From Planctomycetota bacterium (GTDB taxonomy: Bacteria > Planctomycetota > J058 > JARGOJ01): a stretch of 5,995 nucleotides of DNA. Under the pieces are notes generated by a model, which saw only the letters and a program-made list of their open reading frames with translations, did not search any database and was not told where the DNA came from. This document shows positions 4,222-5,995 of this stretch, one piece after another. Numbering within the stretch: position 1 is the first letter of the stretch; each line of letters begins with the position of its first letter. The translations under genes were made by a program, and so were the position numbers. The DNA lies in assembly GCA_029210225.1 (NCBI GenBank), contig JARGOJ010000589.1, forward strand, positions 1-5,995, read 5' to 3'.

Positions 4222-5995
4222 GGCGGGCTTGGTCGAGATCGACCGCTTACTGCTAGCAGAGACCGGGACGCGTCCCTTGCCGATTTGCATTGTATCGATG
4301 ATCGTGCGGGTCAGTTCGACATCGATCGCGTTGTAAGTGTTGGCAACGATCTTCTCGGTGACAGAGTCGAAGCTGTCTTCCTGAATCTTCACGATGCCTT
4401 TTGTAAAGACGGGCATGAGGAAGGTGAGGGGGGTTCTTCCCTCAGGGCGCCTATTCTTGTTGATATAGACACGGGCATTGCTTGGATACGAGCTGACGGT
4501 GACGGGGATGGAAATTTTCGAGGCGAGCTCATGGTTTGGCCATTCATTTTGAATGCGTTTTGCCAGGCGAACAAGCTTTGTTGTTGCGGTGCGGTTTTGC
4601 TTCGCTTTTAAGAGCTTTTGTGCGGCGAGATACTCCGCTTTGTAGGCTTCATCTCGCACTCTGCGAATTTGTTGCTGCTTGGCTAACTCTTTGTTTCGAC
4701 GATCTCTGTCAGCCTTCTCTTGGGCGAGCTGAGCTGGAGTTTTCTTCGGGTCTTTGAGGGGCTTTTTGCCGTCCTTCTTTCTCTTCTTGTTCTCGGCGGC
4801 AACGGTGAGGGCCACGATCTCGTTTTCAGCGGCCTTTTTTAGGGCGAAGACTTCGTTGACATCGAGAAGTAAAGAGGCGGAACCGATGGTTTGGACGCAC
4901 TTCATTTTGAATTCGGAGAGGGCGACTTCGTTCCCGCGAGCGGCGGCGAGGTCAGCTTTAAGCCCTGAAATCTGGGAGTTCGCGCTCCAACTGAGGTAGC
5001 CGAAGACCGTGACGCCGAGGAGAAGTATGACTCCGAAGAGGGCAAGTACGGCGGGAGGGACCGGGATCTTGTCGAGGACGCTGCCAACGACTTTGGTGCC
5101 TCCGGTTGCTTCAGCGTTTTCAGCGGCTTTCTTATCTTTCGTTTTGCTGTCCATGAAGAAATCGGACGCAGAGCGGAAGCTGACGGACTCGACGCCGATC
5201 TTATTGTCGGCGCCTTCTTCATTTCCTGGATTGTAGTCTTCATAGTCATCAGGGACGGACGCGCCATAATCAGACACTCCGGCGACGGTTTCGCCGCCGA
5301 CGCCGCTTCCTTGCAGCGCAGTCGCCCGCACTTCGGTGACGTCTCCGGTGAGCCCTGGGGCGTTGTAGTGAGAGTCCATGTTCATGGCAGGGCCGGTTGA
5401 TCCTGGGAGTGCGGCTAAGGTCTCTTCGTCGCCTGTGTTGCCGTTGAGGAGGTCCGGTTCGCCCTCTTGATAACCGCCATAATCCATGGGCGCCATCTTG
5501 CCTGTCTGAGCGAAGGCTTTCCGGATGACGGTGTTCTGTTCGGGGCCGTTAGCGCCTTGAACCATAGTCGAACTTGTGACGCCCGGATCGATGGGAGCTG
5601 TGTGTTGGAAGGGAGAGGCCCCAGCGACCATCGTTGGCGGTTCGTACTCGTCTTGATCGAGGATTGGGGGCGGCATGTTGAAAGGAGAGTTTGCGTTGAC
5701 GATTGTTGGGGGTTCGTATTCGTCGTTGTCATCTTCGTCGTAAAAGGTATTGGCGGCTTGAAAAGCACCGGTCTTAGCGACCATCGTTGGCGGTTCAAAG
5801 TCGTCGTCTTCTTGATAGATCGTTGCGGCGGCTTGGAAAGCACCGGTCTTAGCGACCATCGTTGGAGGATCGTATTCTTCTTCTCCTTCGGGGATGGTGG
5901 CCATGCCATGGAACGCGCTCTTCGCGGCGACCATAGTGGGTGGGTCAAATTCGTCCTCTTCAACGGGATTGACCGGAGTTTGAGTGAGGGGTGAT
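3136..5995 (-). CDS. Single-pass membrane protein: PPTMV-type repeats, coiled coil, PEGA domain and C-terminal PQQ-like beta-propeller (N-terminus outside window)
   Basis: Stop TAG at 3138-3136. The first ATG in the frame (5934) is the Met inside a 'PPTMVA' repeat, and the frame stays open upstream (NPVEEDEFDPPT...) to the window edge, so the gene is 5'-partial. Numbering from that Met: residues 1-125 hold ~25-residue acidic repeats with PPT(M/I)V; 140-285 form a Gly/Asp/Asn-rich linker; 292-318 are a hydrophobic helix (VPPAVLALFGVILLLGVTVF); 321-470 are Ala/Lys/Glu-rich, probably coiled coil with a very basic stretch at 382-400; 475-543 match a PEGA domain (VTVSSYPSNARVYINKN, then GRTPLTF); 575-932 form a PQQ/WD40-like propeller of about 7-8 blades, e.g. 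'AIDPDDGSKLWRYD', 'GTLDGRVIALDQDTG', 'GGDGILRAIDSQSSQLLW'. Lysines before the helix suggest N-in/C-out, placing the repeats in the cytoplasm and the PEGA/propeller outside. No quinoprotein-dehydrogenase features are seen, so a structural or sensing role is more likely than catalysis. Exact ligand and function are unknown. Confidence 0.88.
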   Translation of the reverse strand, partial: SPLTQTPVNPVEEDEFDPPTMVAAKSAFHGMATIPEGEEEYDPPTMVAKTGAFQAAATIYQEDDDFEPPTMVAKTGAFQAANTFYDEDDNDEYEPPTIVNANSPFNMPPPILDQDEYEPPTMVAGASPFQHTAPIDPGVTSSTMVQGANGPEQNTVIRKAFAQTGKMAPMDYGGYQEGEPDLLNGNTGDEETLAALPGSTGPAMNMDSHYNAPGLTGDVTEVRATALQGSGVGGETVAGVSDYGASVPDDYEDYNPGNEEGADNKIGVESVSFRSASDFFMDSKTKDKKAAENAEATGGTKVVGSVLDKIPVPPAVLALFGVILLLGVTVFGYLSWSANSQISGLKADLAAARGNEVALSEFKMKCVQTIGSASLLLDVNEVFALKKAAENEIVALTVAAENKKRKKDGKKPLKDPKKTPAQLAQEKADRDRRNKELAKQQQIRRVRDEAYKAEYLAAQKLLKAKQNRTATTKLVRLAKRIQNEWPNHELASKISIPVTVSSYPSNARVYINKNRRPEGRTPLTFLMPVFTKGIVKIQEDSFDSVTEKIVANTYNAIDVELTRTIIDTMQIGKGRVPVSASSKRSISTKPAIELTPVLDSDREKNRIFVVSREGLLRAFKLNGKQSKNEIQQVWQLAPIVSRFGDAVANPAVTKRALFCSGAGVTEKLPSQNNQQVYFTVCAIDPDDGSKLWRYDTKSPCTSEPVLCDIKLKSQSYKAVIVGTLDGRVIALDQDTGEPIQNELRKNLVYQTGGAIVGKPFVRDNLCYALSKDNRLHVIDWTTAKPSLKFYVDLGDDPAVGPVLHDKWLFFANASGRLQAHELLADGTLKSAWSFEAGDAIREKLVFAEDRIYFSTGRRLICLLQKTGTLAPNWAPQTQSPVTAPVWGTEGAIYVCGGDGILRAIDSQSSQLLWTFALREGNKALKVSAAPFLLESNKVVVITEGGSVFSFKR
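4306..4512 (-). other. PEGA domain region
   Basis: Residues 475-543 show the PEGA pattern: a beta strand 'IPVTVSSYPSNARVYIN' (Pro, small residue, Ala-x-Val-x-Ile-Asn), then 'GRTPLTF' and further strands. PEGA domains are small surface-type beta domains, often found outside the membrane helix of bacterial kinases and lipoproteins. Here it sits between the coiled coil and the propeller. Confidence 0.75.
4981..5061 (-). other. Predicted transmembrane helix of the PEGA/propeller protein
   Basis: Codons for residues 292-318 (counted from the Met at 5934) encode an uncharged stretch with the core 'AVLALFGVILLLGVTVFGYL'. It is flanked on the N-terminal side by several lysines (SKTKDKK, then KVVG and LDK) and on the other side by an uncharged segment (SWSANSQISG). 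It is the only strong hydrophobic segment in the visible protein, so it is likely a signal-anchor with the N-terminal repeats in the cytoplasm. Confidence 0.8.
5566..5995 (-). repeat. Tandem ~25-codon repeats encoding acidic-(F/Y)(D/E)PPT(M/I)V units
   Basis: Threonine codons of the motif fall at 5937-5935, 5862-5860, 5787-5785, 5706-5704, 5634-5632 and (degenerate, SSTMV) 5568-5566, giving spacings of 25, 25, 27, 24 and 22 residues. Each good unit reads: acidic run, Phe/Tyr, Asp/Glu, Pro-Pro-Thr, Met/Ile, Val, a few small residues, then Phe about eight residues after the Thr. The array continues to the window edge, so its full copy number is unknown. The two units with threonines at 5862 and 5787 share a 29-base identical run (5762-5790 and 5837-5865), which indicates recent duplication. 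Regular threonines in an acidic, disordered context resemble kinase or FHA-docking sites; that role is inferred. Confidence 0.85.

Noticed and set aside
5467..5994. 175-codon open frame on the + strand opposite the repeat region
   Set aside because: It is an antisense shadow of the PPTMV repeat coding sequence. The minus-strand frame has repeats, a membrane helix and recognisable domains, while this frame is low-complexity Val/Phe/Asp-rich and lacks domain signals.

Overview
The window holds three protein-coding loci and no RNA gene, mobile element or CRISPR array that I can recognise. Two loci are on the + strand: a TPR protein cut by the left edge (2-1102) and a tandem kinase-like gene (1168-3125) that is split by a frameshift. 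They converge on a large minus-strand gene (3136 to beyond 5995) whose start lies off the right edge. The intergenic gaps are 65 and 10 bases.

Organism: bacterial, with mid-range GC and SD-type initiation (AGAGGG before a GTG start). Hanks-type kinase folds ending in a 'DLIRWLDGQPVKAR' tail, TPR proteins, PEGA domains and PQQ-like beta-propellers are together typical of Planctomycetota, Lentisphaerota and neighbouring groups. Myxococcota-like lineages also carry PEGA/kinase sets. I favour a PVC-type or similar complex-lifestyle bacterium at low to moderate confidence. No marker gene here fixes the phylum.

The TPR protein has helical repeats followed by an acidic Ser/Glu-rich tail. The next gene begins with a similar acidic Ser/Asp/Thr-rich tail and then encodes two kinase folds in tandem. 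Both folds lack catalytic residues: VAIK Lys and DFG Asp are missing in both, and the HRD Asp is also missing in the second. They therefore look like pseudokinases. In the first fold the reading frame breaks between the APE motif and the helix-F Asp, where only 8 bases remain of roughly 33-39 expected. This indicates a small internal deletion.

The minus-strand gene encodes a predicted single-pass membrane protein. Its N-terminal part has at least five good copies and one degenerate copy of a ~25-residue acidic repeat centred on PPT(M/I)V. A Gly/Asp-rich linker, one membrane helix, a Lys/Ala/Glu-rich coiled-coil stretch, a PEGA domain and a C-terminal PQQ-like propeller follow.

Working model (inference): the region is an envelope-signalling locus. 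The receptor-like protein would expose regularly spaced threonines in the cytoplasm and a PEGA/propeller module outside. The TPR protein and tandem pseudokinase could act as scaffold or regulatory partners. Whether the pseudokinase gene is still functional is doubtful because of the frameshift.
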